A model generated the notes under the pieces. It did not search any database. It worked only from the letters and a program-made list of their open reading frames with translations, and had not been told where the DNA came from. The translations under genes and the position numbers were made by a program. Below are positions 35,125 to 43,293 of a stretch of 64,000 nucleotides of DNA, piece by piece. The stretch is taken from contig JBCCGI010000006.1 of assembly GCA_039029355.1 (NCBI GenBank), positions 1-64,000 on the forward strand. Direction: 5' to 3'. Source of the stretch: JBCCGI01 sp039029355 (lineage in GTDB: Bacteria > Planctomycetota > UBA1135 > GCA-002686595). How positions within the stretch are numbered: the stretch's first letter is position 1; the number at the start of each line of letters is the position of its first letter.

Positions 35125-37254
35125 CTAGCCTCGGGACGCGAGCCCCATCAGGATCTTGTCGCGGGTGAAGGGCATGTCGCGCAGGCGCACGCCGCACGCG
35201 TTGAAGATCGCGTTCGCGATCGCCGACTGGCCCGGGATGATGGTGGCCTCGGCCATTCCGATCACGGCCTCGCGGTCGTCGTCGTCGTCGATGATCGAGA
35301 CGAACTCGGGCATGTCCATCGAGCCGGCGAGCTTGTACTCCTCGAAGCTCGCGTTGAGCGGCGCGCCGAGCCAGGGCTCGATGATGCGCTCCTCGAACAG
35401 CGCGTAGGAGAGCGCCTCGATCACGCCGCCGTTGATCTGGCTGCGCAGCGCGAGGCGGTTCAGGGGAAGGCCGACGTCGTGGACGGCGACGAACTTCACC
35501 ACGCGCAGCTCGCCGGTGAGCGTGTCGACCTCGACCTTGGCCGCCTGCGCGCCGTGGATACCGCGCGCCTGCAGGTCCTGCTGCCACTCGCCGCGCGCCT
35601 CGACGCCGGCCTCGCCGAGCCCGGCGCAGGCGGAGGCCCACGGGATCGAGCGGTCGGGTTCGGCGGCGACGAAGACCTTGCCGTCCTTCGCCTTCAGCTC
35701 GGCCGGCTGTGCTTCGAGCAGCGGGGCGACGCGCTCGAAGAAGGCCTCGCGCGCCTTGTGCGCAGCGACCTTGATCGACGGCGCGAGCGACGGGGTCGTG
35801 GTGCTGCCGCCCGATGCGTTGGCGTTGCCGAAGCGCGAGTCGCCGATCCGCGCGGACACCTGGTCGATCGTCAGGCCGAGCTCCTCGGCCACGATCGCGG
35901 CCAGGTAGGTGCGCGTGCCGGTCCCGAGGTCCTGCGAGCCGACGGACGCGACCACGCTGCCGTCGTTCTCGATCTTGACGTCGACCTGGCAGACCTTGCG
36001 GCCGCCGCCGCCCCAGGTGGCGACGCCGAAGCCGATACCGGTCGCGACGTCGGGCAGCTCGGCCGCCGGGCGGGCCTTGTTGGCGTGGTCGTGCCAGCCG
36101 ATCTCCTTCGCGGCGCGGTCGAGCTGGCGGTGGTAGACCTCGTCGGCGAGGTTCTTCTTGCGTACCTCGAGCTGGTCGAGGCCGAGCTCGGCGGCCAGCT
36201 CGTCGATGATCGACTCGATCGCGAACGACGCCTGCGGGTGGCCGGGTGCGCGCATGGCGCGCGAGCTGTCGGTGTTCGTCAGGACGCTCTTCGCGGTCGT
36301 GTAGCTCGTCCCCGCCGAGTAGATGTACGGCTGGCCGGGGTTGGCCCCCATGCCGACGCCGCCCAGCCGCGTGATGTCGGAGACCAGCGCGCGCAGCGTG
36401 CCGTCCTTCATCATGCCGCCGGTCATCTTGGTGATGCCGCCGCTGCGGTTGCCCGCGGCGAGGAACTCCGAGCGCCGATCGAGCATCAGGTGGACCGGGC
36501 GCTTGGACTCTTTCGCAAGGCGACAGGCGATCATGCCGGGCAGGTCCAGCCCGAACTTGGCCCCGAAGCCGCCGCCCATGTGCTCGACGAGCGTCACGAC
36601 GTTGGCGCGCTCGAGGCCGAGCTCGCGCGCCGCGTCGCCCGACACGCCGTGGGTGAACTGCGTCGACGCGTAGACCGTCGCCTCGTCGCCGCCGGAGTAG
36701 TCGACGACGACGCCGTGCGTCTCGAGGCAGGCGTGGTGCTGGATCGGAATCGTGTACTCGGCCTCGACGACCGCGTCGCACTCGTCCATCTCGACCTCGG
36801 TCTCGTCGAGGTCGCCGCGCTCGCTCGGGCGCACGACGTTGCCGTCGCGGCCGATGCGCGGCGCGTCGTCGCCGAGCGCCTGGTCGGGCGTCACCGCCCA
36901 CTTCTGCTCCTCGTACTCGACCCGGATCTGGCGCAGCGCGTCCTCGGCCAGCTCGGGCGTCTCGGCCGCGACGGCCGCGATCGGCTGCCATAGCCAGGTC
37001 GTGGCGCCGTCGCGCAGGGCGTCCTCGATCGGCATCGCGACGAACGCGCCCTCGACGTCCACGCCGCTGATGTCGACCTTCGGCTTCGCCGACGGGAACG
37101 GGCAGCCCAGCACGCGACCGTACAGCATCCCGGGGAGCCGCACGTCGTGCGAGTACTTGGCGCGCCCCGAGACCTTGTCCGGGCCGTCGATGCGCAGGAT
37201 GTCGGTGTTGAGGAGCGTGTGGTCCTCGCGCTTGCCCCACTTGATCTCGGCCAT
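35125..37254 (-). CDS. Molybdenum hydroxylase molybdopterin-binding subunit (YagR/PaoC-like)
   Basis: The catalytic large subunit, 709 residues, hydroxylates an aldehyde or N-heterocycle at the molybdenum cofactor. The start MAEIKWGKREDHTLLNTDILRIDGPDKVSG lies at a GGAGGAG-preceded ATG that overlaps the upstream stop (TGATG). Motifs visible are HHACLETHG, VTLVEHMGGGFGAKFG, MRAPGHPQASFAIESI, VGSQDLGTGTRTYLA, and a C-terminal AEATIIPGQSAIANA bearing the probable catalytic Glu of the family GEP motif. The gene order here (2Fe-2S, Mo, FAD) differs from E. coli paoABC (2Fe-2S, FAD, Mo). The substrate is unknown. Confidence 0.93.
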   Translation of the reverse strand: MAEIKWGKREDHTLLNTDILRIDGPDKVSGRAKYSHDVRLPGMLYGRVLGCPFPSAKPKVDISGVDVEGAFVAMPIEDALRDGATTWLWQPIAAVAAETPELAEDALRQIRVEYEEQKWAVTPDQALGDDAPRIGRDGNVVRPSERGDLDETEVEMDECDAVVEAEYTIPIQHHACLETHGVVVDYSGGDEATVYASTQFTHGVSGDAARELGLERANVVTLVEHMGGGFGAKFGLDLPGMIACRLAKESKRPVHLMLDRRSEFLAAGNRSGGITKMTGGMMKDGTLRALVSDITRLGGVGMGANPGQPYIYSAGTSYTTAKSVLTNTDSSRAMRAPGHPQASFAIESIIDELAAELGLDQLEVRKKNLADEVYHRQLDRAAKEIGWHDHANKARPAAELPDVATGIGFGVATWGGGGRKVCQVDVKIENDGSVVASVGSQDLGTGTRTYLAAIVAEELGLTIDQVSARIGDSRFGNANASGGSTTTPSLAPSIKVAAHKAREAFFERVAPLLEAQPAELKAKDGKVFVAAEPDRSIPWASACAGLGEAGVEARGEWQQDLQARGIHGAQAAKVEVDTLTGELRVVKFVAVHDVGLPLNRLALRSQINGGVIEALSYALFEERIIEPWLGAPLNASFEEYKLAGSMDMPEFVSIIDDDDDREAVIGMAEATIIPGQSAIANAIFNACGVRLRDMPFTRDKILMGLASRG

Positions 37255-37880
37255 CAGCGCTCCTCCCCCTGCATGCGCTGGCCGGCCTTCTGGGCGGCGC
37301 GGAAGATGTGCGGATAGGTCCCGCAGCGGCAGAGGTTGCCCGAGCAGGCGCGACGCACCTCGGCGTCGTCGGCCGCCGGGTTCTCCTCGAGGCAGGCCGT
37401 GACCGACATGACGAAGCCCGGCGTGCAGAAGCCGCACATGAGCGCGTCCTCTTCCCAGAACGCCTGCTGCACCGGAGACAGCTCCTGGCCCTCGGACAAG
37501 CCCTCGACGGTGCGCACGTCGCGACCGACCGCGTCGAGCGCGAGCGTCATGCACGAGTAGCGCGGCTCGCCGTCGATGATCACGGTGCACGCGCCGCAGG
37601 AGCCGCCGTCGCAGACGAGCTTGGTGCCGGTGAGCGCGGGCTCAACCCGGTGCCGGAGCGCGGAGAGCAGGGTGGTGCGCGGCTCGACCGTCACCTTCTG
37701 CGCCGCGCCGTTCAGCGACAGCTCGACCTCGACCTCCCCGCGGACGCGGGGCGACGGGAACACGGCCTTGGCCGCTTCGGGAGTGGGCGCGCTGCTCGCC
37801 GGGGCGCTGAGAGCCCCGCCGGCCGCGACCCCTCCGGCGCCTTTCAGAAATCCTCGCCGAGAGATCGGACGGCGCTTCAT
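37254..37880 (-). CDS. Molybdenum hydroxylase [2Fe-2S] subunit with Tat signal (YagT/PaoA-like)
   Basis: 208 residues. The N-terminal twin-arginine signal (MKRRPISRRGFLKGAGGVAAGG) sends the folded complex to the periplasm. A plant-type ferredoxin domain has CDGGSCGACTVIIDG...C. The helical second cluster domain has CGFCTPGFVMS and CSGNLCRCGTYPHI. The start is the ATG at 37880 with AAGGAGGAG just upstream; longer upstream extension was rejected. The family passes electrons from the Mo site to the FAD subunit. It is the first gene of the four- or five-gene leftward operon. Confidence 0.94.
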   Translation of the reverse strand: MKRRPISRRGFLKGAGGVAAGGALSAPASSAPTPEAAKAVFPSPRVRGEVEVELSLNGAAQKVTVEPRTTLLSALRHRVEPALTGTKLVCDGGSCGACTVIIDGEPRYSCMTLALDAVGRDVRTVEGLSEGQELSPVQQAFWEEDALMCGFCTPGFVMSVTACLEENPAADDAEVRRACSGNLCRCGTYPHIFRAAQKAGQRMQGEER

Positions 37881-38168
37881 AACTCCTCCTTGCAGGTGGG
37901 GGATGTTCGTTCGGGGGTGCCGAGATCCTAGACGGGGCGGCAGGAACGGTCCACCTGGAGGAGCGGCGGCCGGCGGTTGCGTGGGTGCGGTAGCCGGCCT
38001 CGTGCGGAAGCGCCTCGGTGCGGCGGGCGCCACAGGGCCCATGAAGACGGACCAATCCGCTCGCCGCCGGCCCATGTACAACCGCGGTGAGTTCGAGCCG
38101 TCGATCGCCGGGGCGTCGCGACCCGCCGCGCGGCGGATCGCCGCCGCCCCGGCGCGCTATCGATCCCG
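37881..38168. other. Intergenic region upstream of the molybdenum hydroxylase operon
   Basis: 288 bases between the leftward hydroxylase operon and the end of the leftward DUF4870 gene. It contains the strong AGGAGG site at 37882-37890 and must hold the operon promoter, but I cannot place it. The rest is GC-rich with no convincing small gene, RNA or repeat. Confidence 0.4.
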
Positions 38169-38495
38169 TCAGCTCAGGAGGCGCAGCGTCAGGGGATAGC
38201 GATAGACCTGTCCGTCATAGGACTTCACGCATCCGACGATCGGAAGGATGATCGCTCCGATCGCGAGGATCGGGATCAGCAGGATCCCGATGAAGGCCAG
38301 CACCAGGAGGCCGCAGATGACGCCCGCGATGAGGACGGTGATCTGGAAGTTCAGGGCCTCGCGGGCCTGATCCTCGACGAAGCCGCCCTCGTCGCGCTTC
38401 ACGATCCAGACCACCAGGGGCCCGATGAAGCCGGTGAAGATGCCCAAGAGGTGGGCGATCATGGCCAGGGTGCGGTCTTCCGAGGTGGCTTCCAT
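38169..38495 (-). CDS. DUF4870 (Tic20-like) small membrane protein
   Basis: 108 residues. The family pattern is clear: RTLAMIAHLLGIFTGFIGPLVVWIVKRDEGGFVEDQAREALNFQITV, then two closely spaced helices (LIAGVICGLLVLAFIGILLIPILAIGAIILPIVG) and a short tail with YRYPLTLRLL. Three or four helices sit in the cytoplasmic membrane. The biochemical role is unknown. It is divergent from the sulfatase-like gene. Confidence 0.88.
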   Translation of the reverse strand: MEATSEDRTLAMIAHLLGIFTGFIGPLVVWIVKRDEGGFVEDQAREALNFQITVLIAGVICGLLVLAFIGILLIPILAIGAIILPIVGCVKSYDGQVYRYPLTLRLLS

Positions 38496-38573
38496 GGGTA
38501 GGTCCGGGGGGGTGGATAGAGCGCGCCAGTTTCGGCCGGGTTACGGGCCCACGGGCGCTGGAGAAAGCACAAT

Positions 38574-38638
38574 GGGGCAGAGCTTGCCCACCGTCAAAAC
38601 GCTCGGCAAGGGGCAGACATTCACCACGTCTTGCCCAC
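38574..38638 (+). other. Two tandem related stem-loops in a leader region
   Basis: Copy 1, GGGGCAG-AG-CTTGCCCAC (38574-38591), and copy 2, GGGGCAGAC...GTCTTGCCCAC (38610-38638), share both arms. Each can fold on itself, and the left arm of one could also pair with the right arm of the other. They end about 32 nt before the ATG of the sulfatase-like gene, so an attenuator, a terminator pair or a protein-binding site is possible. No known riboswitch class was recognised. Confidence 0.45.
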
Positions 38639-38669
38639 TTTCTCCCCCGCGCCTACGATCCGCCCGCAA

Positions 38670-39995
38670 ATGTCCGCACGAGCCCTCCTGACCACCCTCG
38701 CCGTGGGAGCCGCCGGGGCCGCCGCGATCGGCTGGGCGGCGACCCGTGAGCGCGCCTTCGAGCCGCGCTTTGAGGGCCGGCCGCCCAACGTCCTCTTCCT
38801 CAGCGTCGACACCCTGCGGGCCGACCACATGGGGATGTACGAGTACGAGCGCAACACGTCGCCGAAGCTCGACGCGTGGGCCGAGGACGCCGTGATCTTC
38901 GACAACGCCCAGGCCTCCGCGTCGTGGACGCTGCCCGGGCTCGCGACGGTGCTGACCTCCTACTACACGTCGACGCACCGCTGCTGGACGTTCAACTCAC
39001 GGCTCGATCCCTCGGTCCCCACGCTGCCCGAGATCCTGCGCGATGCCGGCTACGACACGATGGCCGTCACCAGCCACGTGTTCCTCGCGCGCCGCTACGG
39101 GCTGCAGCAGGGCTTCGTGCACTTCGACGACGAGTTCGCACACCCGGTCGACGACCCGACGACCGTGATCACCTCCGAGATGGTGTCGGACAAGGGCATT
39201 CGCTTCCTCGAGGAGAAGGCCGCGACGTCGGACGAGACTCCGTGGCTCCTGTGGCTGCACTACTTCGACCCGCACGGGCAGTACAACGTGCACGAGGGCA
39301 TCTCGGAGGAGTTTGGCGTCGGCGAAGAGGTCGACCGCTACGACGGCGAGATCAAGTTCACCGACCTCCACATCGGGCGCGTGCTCGACCGCATGACCGA
39401 GCTCGGCCTCGACGAGGACACGATCGTGGTGTTCTTCTCGGACCACGGCGAGGAGTTCCTGGACCACGGCGGCGCCCGCCACGGGCACGCGCTTTGGCGC
39501 GAGCTCGTGCGCGTCCCGCTGGTCATCAAGATCCCGGGCGTCGAGCCGCGGCGCGTGTCCGAGCTGGTGCGCACCGTCGACATCCTGCCGACCGTGCTCG
39601 ACTACGTGCCTCCGCTCCTGCCACCGAACGACATCGAGGGCGTGAGCCTGCGCTCCTTCCTCGAAGGCCGCGCGGGGCGCGACCTGCCCGCGCTGGCCGA
39701 GATCCGCCTGCAGGAAGCCTCCTCGCTCGACTCGATCATGAAGGGCCGCTGGAAGCTGATCGTCGACTCGATCAGCGGCGCTGTGCAGCTCTACGACACG
39801 GTCGACGATCCGCTCGAGAAGACCGACGTCGCCGCCGAGCACCCCGACGTGGTCGAGCAGCTCAAAGAGACTCTCCGGCTGATGATCGTGCGGGCACGCG
39901 ACCGCGGCGCGCGCTTCGATCAGGCCGAGGTCCTCGGGCTGACCGAGACCCAGAAGCACCAGATGGAGAGCCTGGGCTACCTGGGCGGAGATTGA
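38670..39995 (+). CDS. Sulfatase/alkaline-phosphatase-superfamily hydrolase
   Basis: 441 residues. An N-terminal hydrophobic segment (ALLTTLAVGAAGAAAIGWAA) acts as anchor or signal peptide. The fold is clear: NVLFLSVDTLRADHMG metal site, SASWTLPGLATVL nucleophile region, DPHGQY, FFSDHGEEFLDHGGARHGH, and ELYDTVDDPLEKTD-like C-terminus (QLYDTVDDPLEKTDVA). In true sulfatases the nucleophile motif is C/S-x-P-x-R; here Thr87 is followed by L-P-G-L. The enzyme may therefore be a phospho-ester or phosphonate hydrolase or transferase. It ends with ESLGYLGG, a frequent tail in this subgroup, and is followed 6 nt later by the MORN lipoprotein gene. Confidence 0.85.
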   Translation: MSARALLTTLAVGAAGAAAIGWAATRERAFEPRFEGRPPNVLFLSVDTLRADHMGMYEYERNTSPKLDAWAEDAVIFDNAQASASWTLPGLATVLTSYYTSTHRCWTFNSRLDPSVPTLPEILRDAGYDTMAVTSHVFLARRYGLQQGFVHFDDEFAHPVDDPTTVITSEMVSDKGIRFLEEKAATSDETPWLLWLHYFDPHGQYNVHEGISEEFGVGEEVDRYDGEIKFTDLHIGRVLDRMTELGLDEDTIVVFFSDHGEEFLDHGGARHGHALWRELVRVPLVIKIPGVEPRRVSELVRTVDILPTVLDYVPPLLPPNDIEGVSLRSFLEGRAGRDLPALAEIRLQEASSLDSIMKGRWKLIVDSISGAVQLYDTVDDPLEKTDVAAEHPDVVEQLKETLRLMIVRARDRGARFDQAEVLGLTETQKHQMESLGYLGGD

Positions 39996-40001
39996 CCTAG
40001 G

Positions 40002-40670
40002 ATGCGCAAAGGTGCCCTCCTCCCCGCCGCGCTCGCGGCCGTGCTCCTCGCGGGGTGCGGCCCCGAGGTGCGCACGACCTACTACGCGGACGGCCAGACG
40101 TGGTCGGAGATCCGCTACCGCGACGGCCTCCCCGACGGACTCTGGACCACCTTCTGGCCGAACGGCGGGCTGAAGTCCGAGGCACGCTACGAGGAAGGCG
40201 TGCCGCACGGCGAGTGGCGCACGTGGTTCGAGAACGAGACGCCCCAGACCGAGCAGGCGTACCTCGACGGCCGCCCCGAGGGCCGCTGGCGGCACTGGTA
40301 CGACAACGGCCGGCTCCTGAGCGAAGGCGTCTACGTGCGCGGCGCTAAGGACGGCCAGTGGCGCGAGTGGTACGGCGACGGCACGCTGAAGGCCGAGGCG
40401 CACTTCGCCGAGGGCGACGAGACCGGCAGCGCGACGGTGTACGGCACCAACGGCAAGCCCAAGAACCGGATCGACTACAAGGACGGCATCCCCGTCTTCC
40501 AGGTCTTCTGGTGGGAGAGCGGCATCAAGCTCGCCGAGGGCCCGGTGAAGGACGACAAGCGCAACGGCGATTGGACCGTCTGGAACCCCGACGGCACGCT
40601 CAACGAAGAGCACACCGGGACCTACGTCAACGACCAGCTGGTCAGCGACTCGGAGCCCGAAGGCAGCTAG
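40002..40670 (+). CDS. MORN-repeat lipoprotein (YwqK-like)
   Basis: 222 residues with lipobox LLAGC at Cys19. The rest is a run of MORN-variant repeats of about 23 residues, each with a pattern like DGLPDGLWTTFWPNGGLKSEARYEEG, repeated roughly seven times. This makes a flat beta-meander. Such proteins are often labelled antitoxin YwqK-family, but no toxin is nearby. The lipid anchor places it at the periplasmic face or outer membrane. It is 6 nt downstream of the sulfatase-like gene, so likely cotranscribed. Confidence 0.85.
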   Translation: MRKGALLPAALAAVLLAGCGPEVRTTYYADGQTWSEIRYRDGLPDGLWTTFWPNGGLKSEARYEEGVPHGEWRTWFENETPQTEQAYLDGRPEGRWRHWYDNGRLLSEGVYVRGAKDGQWREWYGDGTLKAEAHFAEGDETGSATVYGTNGKPKNRIDYKDGIPVFQVFWWESGIKLAEGPVKDDKRNGDWTVWNPDGTLNEEHTGTYVNDQLVSDSEPEGS

Positions 40671-40691
40671 GGTGCGCCCGCGCCGCTCGCG

Positions 40692-40748
40692 CCCTCTTTT
40701 ACGAAGAGAGGGGAGGACGGAGGCGTCGTGCCGCGGACGCCCCCGTCC
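40692..40748. terminator. Paired terminator hairpins between convergent genes
   Basis: Hairpin 1 is CCCTCTTTT-ACG-AAGAGAGGG (40692-40712, 8 of 9 pairs). Hairpin 2 is GGACGGAGGCGTC with GACGCCCCCGTCC (40715-40727 and 40736-40748, 12 of 13 pairs) and an 8-nt loop. They sit between the rightward MORN gene and the leftward acyltransferase, in the position of a bidirectional terminator. Confidence 0.75.
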
Positions 40749-40887
40749 CAAACGCTTCTGAGGAGCATCGCTGCGGCACTATGGTGCGGACCGGGGATGG
40801 TTCGCAAACCGGCGCCTGGCGCCCGACTCCCTCTCTGAATCAATCGGGACGAACCAACTCGTCGTAGGGTTCCGCACAATCCGGCGG

Positions 40888-42180
40888 CTACCAGCGCCGG
40901 ATCAGCCCCGCCCCGACCAGGGGAAGCGCCGCGGCCCAGAGCCGTAGCCCCAGAGGGCCCTCCGACGCGATGCCGTGCAACGCGAGCGCAGCGAGGCCCG
41001 AGCACACGAGGAGCGTGCCCAGGACGAGCCTCCAGGCCGGCGGCGGCGCTCCCCCCTCGGGCCGCTTCGGGTTCTCGAAGCGCGCGGCCGCCACCGCCAG
41101 CGGAACGAGCGCCGCGGTAAGCACCGCCAGCCAAATCGGTCGCAGGGTCCACCAGCGGCCGGTGACGGGCTCGACGTCGAGCCCGACGCCGCCGAGGACG
41201 ACCGAGAGCGCGATCACCAGCACCGCCGCCGTCATGTGCCACAGGAAGATCGTCATGATCATCCCGTTGACGAGAACGGTCGCCGTCCACGGCACCGCGC
41301 GCCGGAGCCAGCGCCGCGCCGGCTCCTGAAGCGCGAGCAGCGCCCCGGCCTGCAGCATCGCAAGGGCCAGGAGCGGGATCTTGGGCGGGGTGGTGTTGCT
41401 CATCCCCTCGCCGGGAACGCCCACCATGCTGACGCGGTACGGCCCGAGGGTGACGAGCGCCAGGAGCGCCGCCAGGCCGCCGGCCGCCCACAGCCAGGTG
41501 CGCCGCCCGGTCAAGTGCCCGTCGCGCCAGGCGTAGCCGAGCTGGTGTACCGCCGACCAAACGAACAGGTAGTTCGTCCAGCCCAGCGCCCGGCCGGCGT
41601 CGACGCCGAGTGAGACCGCATCGACCGCGACGGCCGCGGCTGCCAGCGCCCAGAAGGACGCGAGCCCGAGGCGCTCCCAGAGCGCGTGCGAGAGCGGCGT
41701 CAGCAGCACCACCACGACGTAGACCGCCAGGAACCAGATGGGGATGAGCGCCATCTGCGAGCCCACCGCCACGGTCTCGGGCGACACGCCTGCCGCGTGC
41801 GCCGCAGCGCCCAGCGCCGTCCATCCGACGACCAGCGGCAACACGGGCCCGACCAGCCGCACGAGCCGGCCTTCGAGCCAAGCCGCGTACCCGGTTCGGT
41901 CGCGCAGCGCCGCGCTCCACGAGATTCCGTTCGAGAAGCCGCCCACCATGAAGAAGATCGGCATCACCTGGATCACCCAGGTCAGCCAGTGGGTCCACGG
42001 CGCCTCGGCCAGCACGTGCGTCGGGACCACCTTCCCGGCCTCGTCCAGGTAGGGCGCCGCCGCGATCCAGTGCCCCGAGATCACGAGGAAGATCGAGACG
42101 GCGCGCAGGAAGTCGACGTACCGGTTGCGCGCTTCGGGGGTGCGGGCGGCGACCTCCGCGGCTCGGGTCCAGATCCTCAC
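40888..42180 (-). CDS. Acyltransferase-3 family membrane protein (OafA/YrhL-like)
   Basis: 430 residues with about ten transmembrane helices. The family start is RNRYVDFLRAVSIFLVISGHW, where the Arg and the His act in acyl transfer, and MPIFFMVGGFSNGISW follows. FLWHMTAAVLVIAL near 310 is another conserved helix. These enzymes put acetyl or other acyl groups on polysaccharide, peptidoglycan or lipid at the periplasmic face. The substrate is unknown. It is divergent from the ABC transporter. Confidence 0.9.
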   Translation of the reverse strand: MRIWTRAAEVAARTPEARNRYVDFLRAVSIFLVISGHWIAAAPYLDEAGKVVPTHVLAEAPWTHWLTWVIQVMPIFFMVGGFSNGISWSAALRDRTGYAAWLEGRLVRLVGPVLPLVVGWTALGAAAHAAGVSPETVAVGSQMALIPIWFLAVYVVVVLLTPLSHALWERLGLASFWALAAAAVAVDAVSLGVDAGRALGWTNYLFVWSAVHQLGYAWRDGHLTGRRTWLWAAGGLAALLALVTLGPYRVSMVGVPGEGMSNTTPPKIPLLALAMLQAGALLALQEPARRWLRRAVPWTATVLVNGMIMTIFLWHMTAAVLVIALSVVLGGVGLDVEPVTGRWWTLRPIWLAVLTAALVPLAVAAARFENPKRPEGGAPPPAWRLVLGTLLVCSGLAALALHGIASEGPLGLRLWAAALPLVGAGLIRRW

Positions 42181-42312
42181 GCGAGTCGACGGTAGCGATC
42201 GGACCGGTCCCGCGACAGGATCCGGCGTGCGGGCCCGTGGCGTCGCCTCGAAATCCCTGGGCGCCGGCTCCGTACCGCTTCGCGCTCCCCAGGCTCCCTT
42301 CCCGGTGCGCTC

Positions 42313-43293
42313 ATGCTAGAGATCCGAGAGCTGACCAAGGTCTACCCCGGTCCCGTCGCCGCCCTGCACGGCATCGACCTCGCGCTCCCCGCGGGGATGT
42401 TCGGGCTGCTCGGCCCCAACGGTGCGGGCAAGTCCACCCTGATGCAGATCGTCGCCGGGCTGCTGGAGCCCACCGCCGGACAGGTGCTGCTCGACGGAAC
42501 CGACGTGACCGCGCGCCCCGAGCACATGTGGGAGCGCCTCGGCTACCTGCCCCAGGACTTCGGCTTCTACGGGCACCTGACGGGCCGCGCGATGCTGAAG
42601 CACCTGCTGCGGCTGAAGGGCGTGCGCGCCCCCGGCGGGCTGCGCAAGCTGACGCGCGAGCTGCTCGAGCGCGTCAACCTCGCCGACGCGGCCAAGCGCA
42701 AGGTGCGCGGCTACTCGGGCGGCATGCGCCAGCGCCTGGGGATCGCGCAGGCGGTCGCGGGCGACCCGCGGGTGCTGATCGTCGACGAGCCCACCGCCGG
42801 GCTCGACCCCGAGGAGCGGCAGCGCTTCTACCATCTGCTGGCCGAGCTGGCGCAGGAGCGCATCGTGCTGCTGTCAACCCACATCGTCGAGGACGTCGCG
42901 GTCCTGTGCTCGCACTTCGCGATCATCCGAGGCGGCCGGCTTGCGGCGCGCACGACGCCCGACGCGGCGCGCGCGGCCGTCGCGGGGCGGATCTTCGAGA
43001 GCGAGGTGGACGAGGAGCGCCTCGACGAGGTGCGCGCTGGGGCCACGGTCATCCAGGAGCGCTTCGTCGGCGGCAGGAGCCGCGTGCGCATCCACCACGC
43101 TGGTCCCGAGCCGCCGCCCGGCTTCGCGCAGGTGACGGCGACGCTCGAGGACGCGTACCTCGCGGTGATGCGCCTCGGAGAGGGCGTGCTGCCGGAGGTG
43201 CGTCCGGGCGCCGCCGAGGAGGAGGAGCTGGTCGAGGTCGGGGCCGACTCCGCCGCCGCGCTCTCCCGGCCGGCTCCGGAGGACGCGGAGTGA
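42313..43293 (+). CDS. ABC transporter ATP-binding protein
   Basis: 326 residues. Walker A is GPNGAGKST (residues about 33-41), the signature is YSGGMRQRLGIAQA, and Walker B is VLIVDEPTAGLDPEE near 155. D-loop and H-loop (LLSTHIVEDV) follow. The C-terminal about 100 residues form the extra domain of exporters of the CcmA/NodI type. The GTG start of the next gene overlaps its stop. Together they form an ABC exporter or peptidase-linked transport system. Confidence 0.95.
   Translation: MLEIRELTKVYPGPVAALHGIDLALPAGMFGLLGPNGAGKSTLMQIVAGLLEPTAGQVLLDGTDVTARPEHMWERLGYLPQDFGFYGHLTGRAMLKHLLRLKGVRAPGGLRKLTRELLERVNLADAAKRKVRGYSGGMRQRLGIAQAVAGDPRVLIVDEPTAGLDPEERQRFYHLLAELAQERIVLLSTHIVEDVAVLCSHFAIIRGGRLAARTTPDAARAAVAGRIFESEVDEERLDEVRAGATVIQERFVGGRSRVRIHHAGPEPPPGFAQVTATLEDAYLAVMRLGEGVLPEVRPGAAEEEELVEVGADSAAALSRPAPEDAE

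Noticed and set aside
40002..40670. Toxin-antitoxin system suggested by the YwqK-like MORN protein
   Set aside because: The common database label for these proteins is misleading. No partner toxin gene is present, and the protein has a lipoprotein signal.
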